Assembly: GCA_031401535.1 (NCBI GenBank)
Contig: JANNRP010000218.1
Location: 1-6,947, forward strand
Reading direction: 5' to 3'
Source of the DNA: JAKFWF01 sp031401535
GTDB taxonomy: Bacteria; Pseudomonadota; Alphaproteobacteria; Rhizobiales; Hyphomicrobiaceae
DNA: 6,947 bases
The translations under genes and the position numbers were made by a program. Under the pieces are notes generated by a model. That model did not search any database. It was not told the origin of the DNA and saw only the letters and a list, made by a program, of their open reading frames with translations. Positions 1 to 6,691 of the stretch are shown here, piece by piece (position 1 is the stretch's first letter; the number at the start of each line of letters is the position of its first letter).

Positions 1-892
1 TCTCGTGAAGGCGCAATTGGCCCAGGCTGAAGCCAATATCGCCCGTGACGTTGCGAGCCTTGCCGATGCAGAAGGTATCCTCGCACGGCGCGAGCAACTC
101 GTGCGCCAGAAAATCACGTCCGAAGCGCTGCTTGATACGGCTAAAGCCAATGCCGGAGCCTTGCGAGCAAGCATTGCCGCCGGGCGCGCCGCACTCGACG
201 TGCAGAAGACCCAACTCGACTATCTCACGATCCGCGCGCCGATCACGGGTCGGACGGGCAGCCTGACCGCCAAGCTCGGCACGGCGATCCGCGCGGCTGA
301 GGCGGGTGCGCTTGTGACAATCAATCAAACCAAGCCGATTGCGGTGACATTCGCGATGCCTCAGACCGATTTGACGGCGCTGCGTCAGGCATTGTCCCGC
401 GGCGCCAAGGCCGAAGTCGTTGTGCCCGGAGCGGTGCAGCTCCGCGTTCCAGCTGATCTGACATTCGTCGATAATCAGGTCGACAAATCGACTGGCACGG
501 TGACTGCGAAGGTCACAAGCGCCAACGCCGATGAAACGTTGTGGCCTGGCCTTGCGGTCGAGGTGGAATTGACGGTCGAGGTCAAGCCCAAGATTCCAGC
601 CGCTCCCGCGAGCGCCATCCTACCAGCACAACAAGGCATGATCGCTTGGGTGATCGGTTCCGACAACAAGGTGACACCGAGGCCGGTAGTCTTGGAGCGC
701 ATCGTCGGCCAGACGGCGTTCGTCACCGACGGCTTGAAGGCGGGTGACCGTGTGGTCACGGATGGCCAGTTGCGGCTTGCGCCCGGAGGTACGGTGACGA
801 TTCCAGAGCCGAAATCTGCGCCGGCCGCCAAAGGCAAGAGCCCCGAGGCAAAGGGCACGACGCCCGACGCCAAGTCAGCGCCGCGCACTTGA
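1..892 (+). CDS. RND efflux periplasmic adaptor (membrane fusion protein), 5' truncated
   Basis: This is the C-terminal part of a HlyD/MdtA-type adaptor that would link an inner-membrane RND permease to an outer-membrane channel. The reading frame is open to the left edge (the first complete codon is at 2-4), so the signal peptide and first lipoyl half are missing; the GTG at 5 is an internal codon, not a start. Counting from that GTG, about 295 residues are visible. An Ala/Glu/Lys/Arg-rich alpha-hairpin arm spans about 1-70. The second lipoyl half follows, with LDYLTIRAPITGRTG at 71-85. The beta-barrel spans about 110-195 and carries the family motif TFVDNQVDKSTGTV at 153-166 and LWPG at 179-182. 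The membrane-proximal domain is about 195-267, with LPAQQG at 206-211. A Pro/Ala/Lys-rich tail of about 28 residues ends the protein. The RND permease gene starts 45 bases downstream on the same strand, so the two are very likely co-transcribed. The substrate cannot be told from the sequence. Confidence 0.93.
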   Translation, partial: LVKAQLAQAEANIARDVASLADAEGILARREQLVRQKITSEALLDTAKANAGALRASIAAGRAALDVQKTQLDYLTIRAPITGRTGSLTAKLGTAIRAAEAGALVTINQTKPIAVTFAMPQTDLTALRQALSRGAKAEVVVPGAVQLRVPADLTFVDNQVDKSTGTVTAKVTSANADETLWPGLAVEVELTVEVKPKIPAAPASAILPAQQGMIAWVIGSDNKVTPRPVVLERIVGQTAFVTDGLKAGDRVVTDGQLRLAPGGTVTIPEPKSAPAAKGKSPEAKGTTPDAKSAPRT

Positions 893-922
893 CGGCCCGA
901 CAGCGCGCATCAACGACGCTTT

Positions 923-926
923 GGAG
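923..926 (+). promoter_or_regulatory. Probable ribosome binding site of the RND permease gene
   Basis: GGAG lies 11 bases before the ATG at 938, within the 45-base gap after the adaptor gene. The spacing is rather long and the match short, so this is a weak site. The ATG itself is supported by the protein N-terminus, which begins just before the first membrane helix as in MdtB/MdtC. No in-frame alternative start lies between 923 and 938. Confidence 0.45.
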
Positions 927-937
927 TTTTCTTTACC

Positions 938-3900
938 ATGGGTCTATCAGAGCTTTGCATCCGGCGCCCGGTGATGACGACCCTGTTCATGGCGTCGTTG
1001 CTGCTCGCAGGCCTCACCGGCTACCGACAACTGCCGATTGCTGCCATTCCGCGCATCGACGTGCCGACGATTACGATCTCGGCGCAGTTGCCGGGCGCCA
1101 GCCCCGATACGATGGCCGTGTCGGTTGCAGCTCCGCTGGAGCGGCAATTCGCGACCATCGCCGGCGTCAAGGATATCACCTCGACCAGCACTGAAGGCTC
1201 TACCGCGATCACGCTCGAGTTCGACCTCAACCGCAACATCGATTCTGCCGCGCTGGATGTGCAGTCAGCGATCTCGGTGGCAACCACGCGGTTGCCGTCG
1301 GAAATCTCCGCGCCGCCGAGCTTCCGCAAGGTCAATCCGGCAGACAGCCCCGTAATTTTCATGGCGCTGACGTCGGACACGGCGCAGGCGCAAGTGATGA
1401 ACGAGTTTGCCGACAAAGTGATGAGCCCGAGGCTTTCGACCCTTCCCGGCGTCGCCCAGGTCAATATCAATGGCGCTCAGAAGCGGGCCGTCCGTATAAA
1501 GTTCGACCTCGACGCCCTGGCAGCTCGGGGCATTGGCGTCGATGAGATACGCACGGCGGTCGGCGCATTGACGTCGGTGTCGCCGCTCGGCTCGATCCGC
1601 ACTGAGCGGCAGGTCTATATGTTGGAAACCAAATCTGCCGAGCCGACGGCTGCCTACTTCAGGCCCGTGGTGATCGCCTGGCGCAATGGCTCACCCGTGC
1701 GACTGCAGGATGTGGCAAAGGTCGAAGATTCTGTCGAAAACGAGGAGGCGCGCGCTGAATTCAACGGCAAGCGGGCGATAACGGTTTCGGTGCAACGACA
1801 ACCCGACGCCAATACGGTGGCGGTAACGAGTGCGGTGAAGGCGCTGTTACCCCGTTTTCAAGAGGAACTGCCACCCACGATCCAACTGCAGGTTCTGAGC
1901 GACCGCTCGGAGTCGATCCGCGATAGTGTTCACGATGTGCAGTTGACGCTGCTTTTGACCGCTGGGCTGGTGATTCTGGTCATCCTGGCGTTCCTTCGCA
2001 CCTGGCGCGCAACCATCATACCAGCTATCGCGCTACCGTTGTCGATCGTCGGCACCTTTGCTGGCATGGCGTTGCTCGGTTTCTCGCTCGATAACGTGAC
2101 ACTGCTGGCACTCACTCTGGCGCTCGGCTTCGTTGTCGACGACGCCATCGTCGTACTCGAAAATATCGTGCGCTACATCGAGCAGGGCATGAAACCCTTC
2201 GATGCCGCCATGAAGGGCTCGAAGGAGATCGGCTTCACGGTGCTGTCGATAACGGTGTCGCTGGTGGCGGTGTTCATTCCGATTTTGTTCATGGGCGGCG
2301 TTGTCGGACGCTTCTTCTTCTCATTTGCGATGACGATTAGCATTGCCATTCTGCTTTCAGGGTTCATCGCTTTGACCCTGACGCCGATGTTGGCTGCGCG
2401 CATGCTGTCGTCGCACCACGACGAAAAACCGGGTCGGATCAGCCGCGCGTTCGAGGCCGTCTACAACGCTATCGCCAAAGCCTATGAAGTGACGCTCGAC
2501 TGGTCGTTGAGGGCACGTTGGCTGATGCTGATGCTGACGTTCGGCACTGTTGTTGCGACTGTGTTATTGTTCGGGGCGGTCAAGAAAGGCTTTATGCCCA
2601 TCGAGGATACCGCGATCATCCTCGTGCGTACCGAAGCAGCGCCCGATATTTCGTTCCAGGCAATGTTGGAGCGTCAGCGCCGGGTGGCCGAAGTCATCCG
2701 AACCGACCCCGACGTGCTCTACGTCAATTCTAACGTGGCGGCCGGCGGCTTCAATCAGACGACCCTCAATCGTGGCAATATCTTTACGCAATTGAAGCCG
2801 CGCCACGAACGCGCTGGCCGGGTCGATATCACCGTGGTGCAGAACCGTTTGCGGCAACGGCTTGCGGGTGTCACAGGTATTCGCGCGTTTCCGCAGCCAT
2901 TGCAGAACATCCGCATCGGCAGTCGCGGTGGTGCGGCGGCCTATCAGTACACGCTGTCGAGCGTCGACCAGGAACAGCTTTATACTTATGCTGCGCGGCT
3001 GACCGATCAGGTCAAAGGCACCACAGGCTTCACTGATGTAACGAGTGATCTCCAGTTGGGCGCGCGGCAGGTAACGATTGCAGTCGATCGTGATGCGCTG
3101 GCCCGTTACAGCGTGACCAACGAAGCGGTCCGTTCGACACTCTACTCAGCCTTCGGAACGCGCAAGATCGCAACTGTGTTTACATCGGCCAACGACTATG
3201 CGGTGATCCTTGAAGCTGACAAGTCACTGCTCCTTGATCCGGGTGCGCTGTCCAAGATCTACGTCAAATCAACGAATGCGCAGCTTGTGCGGCTGGATAC
3301 GATAGCAACAGTAAAACTCGGTGCAGGGCCCATCGCCGTCGCGCGCCAGAGCCAGTTACCGGCCGTCACGGTCACTTTCAACTTATCGCCAGGATTTACT
3401 CTTGGCGAGGCGGTGACGGCGATGGCCGGGGCCGAACGGCAGGTCAATATGCCGACCTCCATCAACGGCCAATTCGCCGGCACCGCGCAAGTGTTCCAGG
3501 ATAGCTTCCGGGATCAACCGCTGCTAATTCTAGCGGCGGTCATCACGATCTATATCGTGCTCGGCATTCTGTACGAGAGCTTTATTCACCCGATAACGAT
3601 TCTGTCGGGACTGCCGTCGGCGAGCCTTGGCGCGTTGCTGACCCTGTGGGTATTCGGAACCGAGCTATCGATCATCGCGATGATCGGCATCATCCTGCTG
3701 ATCGGTATCGTCAAGAAAAACGCGATCATGATGATCGACTTCGCGATCGAGCGACGAAGTCATGGGGCAACCGCGCATGAGGCGATCCGTGAAGCTTGCT
3801 TGCTTCGCTTCCGCCCGATCATCATGACGACGATGGCAGCGCTGTTTGGCACATTGCCGATCGCTGTCGGATTTGGCGCGGGCGCGGAACTGCGTCAGCC

Positions 3901-4069
3901 GCTGGGCCTTGCGGTTGTCGGTGGGCTCGCGGTATCGCAGTTGCTGACGCTCTACATCACTCCGGCTATCTACCTCGCGTTCGAAGGGCTATCGACGTGG
4001 GTTGGTCGGAGCAAGAAAGTAGCTCCGCGCGGTGGCATGGCGTCGCCCGTTGCAGTGCCAGGGGAATGA
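938..4069 (+). CDS. RND multidrug efflux permease, MdtB/MdtC-like (HAE1 family)
   Basis: This is a complete 1043-residue inner-membrane proton/drug antiporter subunit, of usual length for the family. The first membrane helix is about residues 11-30, followed by the first large periplasmic loop. Helices 2-6 cover about 336-488, helix 7 about 527-546, then comes the second periplasmic loop, and helices 8-12 run from about 862 to 1015. The proton-relay residues are present: the Asp pair D401-D402 in helix 4 (GFVVDDAIVV), K927 in helix 10 (GIVKKNAIMM, equivalent to AcrB K940) and R959 at the start of helix 11 (LLRFRPIIMTT, equivalent to AcrB R971). From memory, stretches such as FAGTAQVFQ, YIVLGILYESF and GAELRQPLG closely resemble MdtB/MdtC. 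It follows its adaptor by 45 bases. Enterobacterial MdtB and MdtC work as a mixed trimer, but only one permease gene is visible here, so this one probably forms a homotrimer unless a partner lies to the left. The substrate is unknown; drugs, bile-salt-like compounds or plant phenolics are all possible. Confidence 0.96.
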   Translation: MGLSELCIRRPVMTTLFMASLLLAGLTGYRQLPIAAIPRIDVPTITISAQLPGASPDTMAVSVAAPLERQFATIAGVKDITSTSTEGSTAITLEFDLNRNIDSAALDVQSAISVATTRLPSEISAPPSFRKVNPADSPVIFMALTSDTAQAQVMNEFADKVMSPRLSTLPGVAQVNINGAQKRAVRIKFDLDALAARGIGVDEIRTAVGALTSVSPLGSIRTERQVYMLETKSAEPTAAYFRPVVIAWRNGSPVRLQDVAKVEDSVENEEARAEFNGKRAITVSVQRQPDANTVAVTSAVKALLPRFQEELPPTIQLQVLSDRSESIRDSVHDVQLTLLLTAGLVILVILAFLRTWRATIIPAIALPLSIVGTFAGMALLGFSLDNVTLLALTLALGFVVDDAIVVLENIVRYIEQGMKPFDAAMKGSKEIGFTVLSITVSLVAVFIPILFMGGVVGRFFFSFAMTISIAILLSGFIALTLTPMLAARMLSSHHDEKPGRISRAFEAVYNAIAKAYEVTLDWSLRARWLMLMLTFGTVVATVLLFGAVKKGFMPIEDTAIILVRTEAAPDISFQAMLERQRRVAEVIRTDPDVLYVNSNVAAGGFNQTTLNRGNIFTQLKPRHERAGRVDITVVQNRLRQRLAGVTGIRAFPQPLQNIRIGSRGGAAAYQYTLSSVDQEQLYTYAARLTDQVKGTTGFTDVTSDLQLGARQVTIAVDRDALARYSVTNEAVRSTLYSAFGTRKIATVFTSANDYAVILEADKSLLLDPGALSKIYVKSTNAQLVRLDTIATVKLGAGPIAVARQSQLPAVTVTFNLSPGFTLGEAVTAMAGAERQVNMPTSINGQFAGTAQVFQDSFRDQPLLILAAVITIYIVLGILYESFIHPITILSGLPSASLGALLTLWVFGTELSIIAMIGIILLIGIVKKNAIMMIDFAIERRSHGATAHEAIREACLLRFRPIIMTTMAALFGTLPIAVGFGAGAELRQPLGLAVVGGLAVSQLLTLYITPAIYLAFEGLSTWVGRSKKVAPRGGMASPVAVPGE

Positions 4070-4072
4070 TCA
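4067..4072. other. Abutting convergent stop codons (TGA/TCA)
   Basis: The RND permease stop TGA (4067-4069) is immediately followed by TCA (4070-4072), the complement of the hutF stop TGA. The two convergent genes therefore have no intergenic base at all, and any terminator for either transcript must lie inside the other gene's coding sequence. I see no GC-rich hairpin followed by a T run on either strand nearby. Confidence 0.95.
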
Positions 4073-5422
4073 AATCACCTCGGCGATCCGCGTGATCGTT
4101 TGCGTGAACCGGCGTTCGGCGGACTCGCGAAGAGCGTGGCGTCCGTCGATCACCACGCGATGTCCGTTGACCCATACGTCCTTGACGGGCGATCGGGCGC
4201 TCGCAAAAATCCAGGCATCGAGCACGGAATCGCGCGTGCGACCGGCGAGTTCGACCGAGGCGCCGTCGAGGATCACTAGATCCGCCGAATGCCCGGGCGC
4301 GAGACCGTAAAGGCCTTGACCTGCCGCCTGTGCGCCGCCGGCCAGTGCCGCATCAAAGAGCGTGCGTGCAATTGATTGCCCGGCATCGCCCAACCGATTG
4401 CGACGTCGGTCGCGTAGACGCTGGCCGTATTCGAGCGTACGCAGTTCTTCTGCGACTGAAATCAATACATTCGAATCTGTACCGATGCCAAATCGACCAC
4501 CTGCCGCGCGGTAGTCCACGGCTGGAAATATGCCGTCACCCAGGTTCGCTTCCGTGATCGGGCACAGTCCGGCGACGCCATGCGACGACGCCAGCCGTTG
4601 CATCTCGTCCGGGGTTATATGCGTTGCATGGATCAGGCACCACGCGACATCGACAAGCCCGGTATCCAGCAGCCACTCGACCGGCCGCCTGCCCGACCAT
4701 GCGAGGCAGTCGGCGACTTCTTTTTCCTGCTCGGCAACGTGAATGTGGATCGGCCCTTTGCCCCCAAACGCTTTAGTAACACGGCTGAGATCGTCGGGTG
4801 TCACCGCTCGCAGCGAGTGCGGCGCCATGCCGATGGATGACGTGGCAAGGCCAGAGATGGCATCAGCTGATGCATCACGCAGGGCGACAAATTGGTCGGC
4901 GTTGTTCAAAAAACGACGCTGGCCGTGTGTCGCGGGCTGTCCGCCGAAACCACCGTGCGCGTAGAACACCGGCAGCAACGTGAGGCCGATGCCGGTCGCA
5001 GATGCTGCTGCCGCGATGCGGGTGGCCATTTCCGCTATGTTGGCATAGGGGCGGCCGTCGATGTCGTGGTGCAAGTAGTGGAATTCGCAAACGCGCGTAT
5101 AGCCCGCCTCAAGCATCTCGATGTAGGCCAGCGTTGCAATCGCCTCGACGTCGTCGGGAGTCAGTTGGTCAAGGAATTTGTACATGACGTCGCGCCAAGT
5201 CCAGAAGCTGTCCTCCGATGCTCCCGCCCGCTCGGCGAGCCCCGCCATGCCGCGCTGGAATGCGTGACTGTGAAGATTGATCATGCCGGGCACGGCAATG
5301 TGCGCCGTCGCATGGGCAGTGCTTTTGATCGTGCGTACCTTCGCATCATCGACGCTGATGGTGGCGCCTTGCACCCAGCCTTCGAGGGTCAACGCCTGCC
5401 CAACCGTGATCTCTTGCATCAT
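4070..5422 (-). CDS. hutF: Formimidoylglutamate deiminase (HutF)
   Basis: This is a cytoplasmic amidohydrolase-superfamily enzyme that hydrolyses N-formimino-L-glutamate to N-formyl-L-glutamate plus ammonia, step four of the five-step histidine degradation route. The 450-residue length is normal for the family. Metal ligands are recognisable: H51 and H53 in NLHSHAFQR, H228 in IHIHVAEQ, and D316 in GTDSN. H265 in LIHATH and E231 sit where the catalytic His and Glu are expected. R77, Y116, H202 and R205 (PHSLR), and Q56 match the substrate-binding positions I recall for Pseudomonas HutF with a constant offset of 4-5 residues. The C-terminal beta-sandwich contains GLYGLAPGHSADLVIL at about 370-385. 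The start is the first of two ATG codons (5422 or 5419); AGAGG lies 9 bases upstream of the first, and AAGGG suits the second. It is divergent from hutI and hutH, and its 3' end abuts the unrelated RND gene. All key residues are intact, so activity is expected. Confidence 0.95.
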   Translation of the reverse strand: MMQEITVGQALTLEGWVQGATISVDDAKVRTIKSTAHATAHIAVPGMINLHSHAFQRGMAGLAERAGASEDSFWTWRDVMYKFLDQLTPDDVEAIATLAYIEMLEAGYTRVCEFHYLHHDIDGRPYANIAEMATRIAAAASATGIGLTLLPVFYAHGGFGGQPATHGQRRFLNNADQFVALRDASADAISGLATSSIGMAPHSLRAVTPDDLSRVTKAFGGKGPIHIHVAEQEKEVADCLAWSGRRPVEWLLDTGLVDVAWCLIHATHITPDEMQRLASSHGVAGLCPITEANLGDGIFPAVDYRAAGGRFGIGTDSNVLISVAEELRTLEYGQRLRDRRRNRLGDAGQSIARTLFDAALAGGAQAAGQGLYGLAPGHSADLVILDGASVELAGRTRDSVLDAWIFASARSPVKDVWVNGHRVVIDGRHALRESAERRFTQTITRIAEVI

Positions 5423-5488
5423 AACCCTTGACCTCTTTGCCGCGACTGGCCAGCCTCACCCCAAACGCAACGACTAAGGTCGCCCGGA
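5423..5488. promoter_or_regulatory. Divergent hutF / hutI control region
   Basis: These 66 bases separate the divergent starts of hutF and hutI and are the only obvious place for both promoters, unless expression comes from within neighbouring genes. A -35-like CTTGAC is at 5427-5432 on the plus strand, but no good -10 box follows at 16-18 bases, so I do not claim a promoter position. An 8-base perfect palindrome, CTGGCCAG, lies at 5446-5453, close to the centre, and could be half or core of an operator. I see no TGTATATACA-like sequence of the kind bound by HutC in Pseudomonas and Brucella. The regulatory role is inferred from gene layout. Confidence 0.5.
5476..5480 (+). promoter_or_regulatory. 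Ribosome binding site of hutI
   Basis: AAGGT, preceded by CT, lies 8 bases before the ATG at 5489. The spacing is good for a Shine-Dalgarno site and supports that ATG as the hutI start. Confidence 0.6.
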
Positions 5489-6691
5489 ATGCCTGTGTTC
5501 AGCAATGCCAGAATTGCGACGATGGACCCGGCCGTGCCCGGTCTTGGCATCATCGAGAAGGGCGCGATCCACGCCGATGCGCAGGGCGTGATCACCTGGA
5601 TCGGTGCCGCGAATGACCAACCCAATACCGATCCGGCTACTGTGACCGACCTCGGCGGCCGCCTGATGACACCGGGCCTGATCGATTGTCACACGCACCT
5701 CGTCTGGGGCGGCAATCGTGCTGACGAGTTCGAGCAGCGGCTGGCAGGACGTAGCTACACCGAGATCGCACAGTCAGGCGGCGGCATTGTCTCGACCGTT
5801 AAAGCGACACGCGCCGCTACCGAGCAGCAGTTGATCGATGCGGCAGCCAAGCGCTTGGTGCCGCTGATGGCCGATGGCGTGACGACCGTCGAAATCAAAT
5901 CCGGCTATGGCCTCGATCTCGAAACCGAGTTGAAGCAGTTGCGTGCCGCCCGTGCAGTGTCCAAGGCGGTTGTCGCCGGCATTGACGTGATGACAACGTT
6001 CCTTGGCGCCCACGCGCTCCCACCCGAAGCCAACGGCGACAAGGATCGCTATATCGAACTGGTGACGACCAAAATGATCCCGGCAATCGCGGGCGAACGC
6101 CTCGCTGATGCGGTCGACGCCTTCATGGAGGGCATCGCGTTTTCTGATCTTCAAACCGCCCGGGTATTCACTGCCGCCAAGGCGCACGGCTTGCCGGTGA
6201 AGCTGCACGCCGACCAGCTATCGAACCTCGGCGGTGCTGCGTTGGCTGCAGGGCACAGCGCACTATCTGCCGACCATCTCGAATACACCGATGAGGCAGG
6301 CGCGGCGGCGCTTGCCAAAGCGGGCACGGTTGCCGTGATCCTGCCCGGCGCGTTCTACTATCTGCGCGAAACCCAGAAACCACCGATCGCGTACTTCCGC
6401 AAACACGGTACGATTATGGCGGTATCGACTGATGCTAACCCCGGATCGTCGCCCATCCTGTCGCTGCGGCTCGCCATGAATATGGCTTGTATTTTATTCG
6501 GATTGACGGTTGACGAAGTGCTGCTCGGCGTCACACGCCATGCCGCAAAGGCGCTCGGTCGTTCCGACGTCGGCGTGCTGAAGGTCGGCGCAAAATGCGA
6601 CCTTGCCGTGTGGGACGCCACGTCACCCGGTGCACTGGTTTACGAGTTGGGCAGTAGCCCACTGTATCGACGAATCTGGAGGGGGCGATGA
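5489..6691 (+). CDS. hutI: Imidazolonepropionase (HutI)
   Basis: This is a cytoplasmic metal-dependent amidohydrolase that opens 4-imidazolone-5-propanoate to N-formimino-L-glutamate, step three of histidine degradation and the step that feeds HutF. The 400-residue length is normal. The N-terminus enters the beta-sandwich and reaches TPGLIDCHTHLVWGGNR at 61-77. Metal ligands are H68 and H70 (HTH), H240 (KLHADQ) and D315 (STDANPGS); H263 (SADHLEY) is the conserved second-shell or catalytic His. The substrate-pocket residues R77, Y90, Y140 (EIKSGYGLD) and H175 (FLGAHALP) are all present, as is GGGIVSTV at 97-104. At the position of the B. subtilis catalytic Glu (HADE, from memory) this protein has Q243, as I believe many proteobacterial HutI proteins do. 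The start has a Shine-Dalgarno site 8 bases upstream. The stop overlaps the start of hutH, indicating one transcript and coupled translation. Confidence 0.97.
   Translation: MPVFSNARIATMDPAVPGLGIIEKGAIHADAQGVITWIGAANDQPNTDPATVTDLGGRLMTPGLIDCHTHLVWGGNRADEFEQRLAGRSYTEIAQSGGGIVSTVKATRAATEQQLIDAAAKRLVPLMADGVTTVEIKSGYGLDLETELKQLRAARAVSKAVVAGIDVMTTFLGAHALPPEANGDKDRYIELVTTKMIPAIAGERLADAVDAFMEGIAFSDLQTARVFTAAKAHGLPVKLHADQLSNLGGAALAAGHSALSADHLEYTDEAGAAALAKAGTVAVILPGAFYYLRETQKPPIAYFRKHGTIMAVSTDANPGSSPILSLRLAMNMACILFGLTVDEVLLGVTRHAAKALGRSDVGVLKVGAKCDLAVWDATSPGALVYELGSSPLYRRIWRGR
6678..6685 (+). promoter_or_regulatory. Strong ribosome binding site of hutH
   Basis: GGAGGGGG lies inside the last codons of hutI. 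Its GGAGG core ends 5 bases before the ATG at 6688, a near-consensus site that decides the hutH start and explains how hutH is translated despite overlapping the hutI stop codon. Confidence 0.8.

Noticed and set aside
475..888. 137-codon open frame on the minus strand opposite the adaptor gene
   Set aside because: It mirrors the codon pattern of the adaptor gene, has no domain and no convincing ribosome site; a shadow frame.
1021..1470. 149-codon open frame on the minus strand opposite the RND permease
   Set aside because: It falls within the conserved first periplasmic region of the permease; no independent coding evidence.
4007..4027. Hairpin CGGAGC, 9-base loop, GCTCCG near the 3' end of the RND gene, as a terminator for either strand
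   Set aside because: The stem is only six base pairs, it sits inside the coding sequence, and no T run follows on either strand, so it does not qualify as an intrinsic terminator.
4892..5431. 179-codon open frame on the plus strand opposite hutF
   Set aside because: It lies wholly antisense to a clearly conserved hutF, has no recognisable domain, and has the Arg/Cys/His-rich composition typical of a shadow frame in GC-rich DNA.
5427..5456. CTTGAC at 5427-5432 as the -35 box of a hutI promoter
   Set aside because: The bases at the expected -10 position (CAGCCT, 5451-5456) do not resemble a -10 element, so no promoter position is claimed.
5774..6208. 144-codon open frame on the minus strand opposite hutI
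   Set aside because: It is antisense to well-conserved hutI coding sequence and the translation has no recognisable features.
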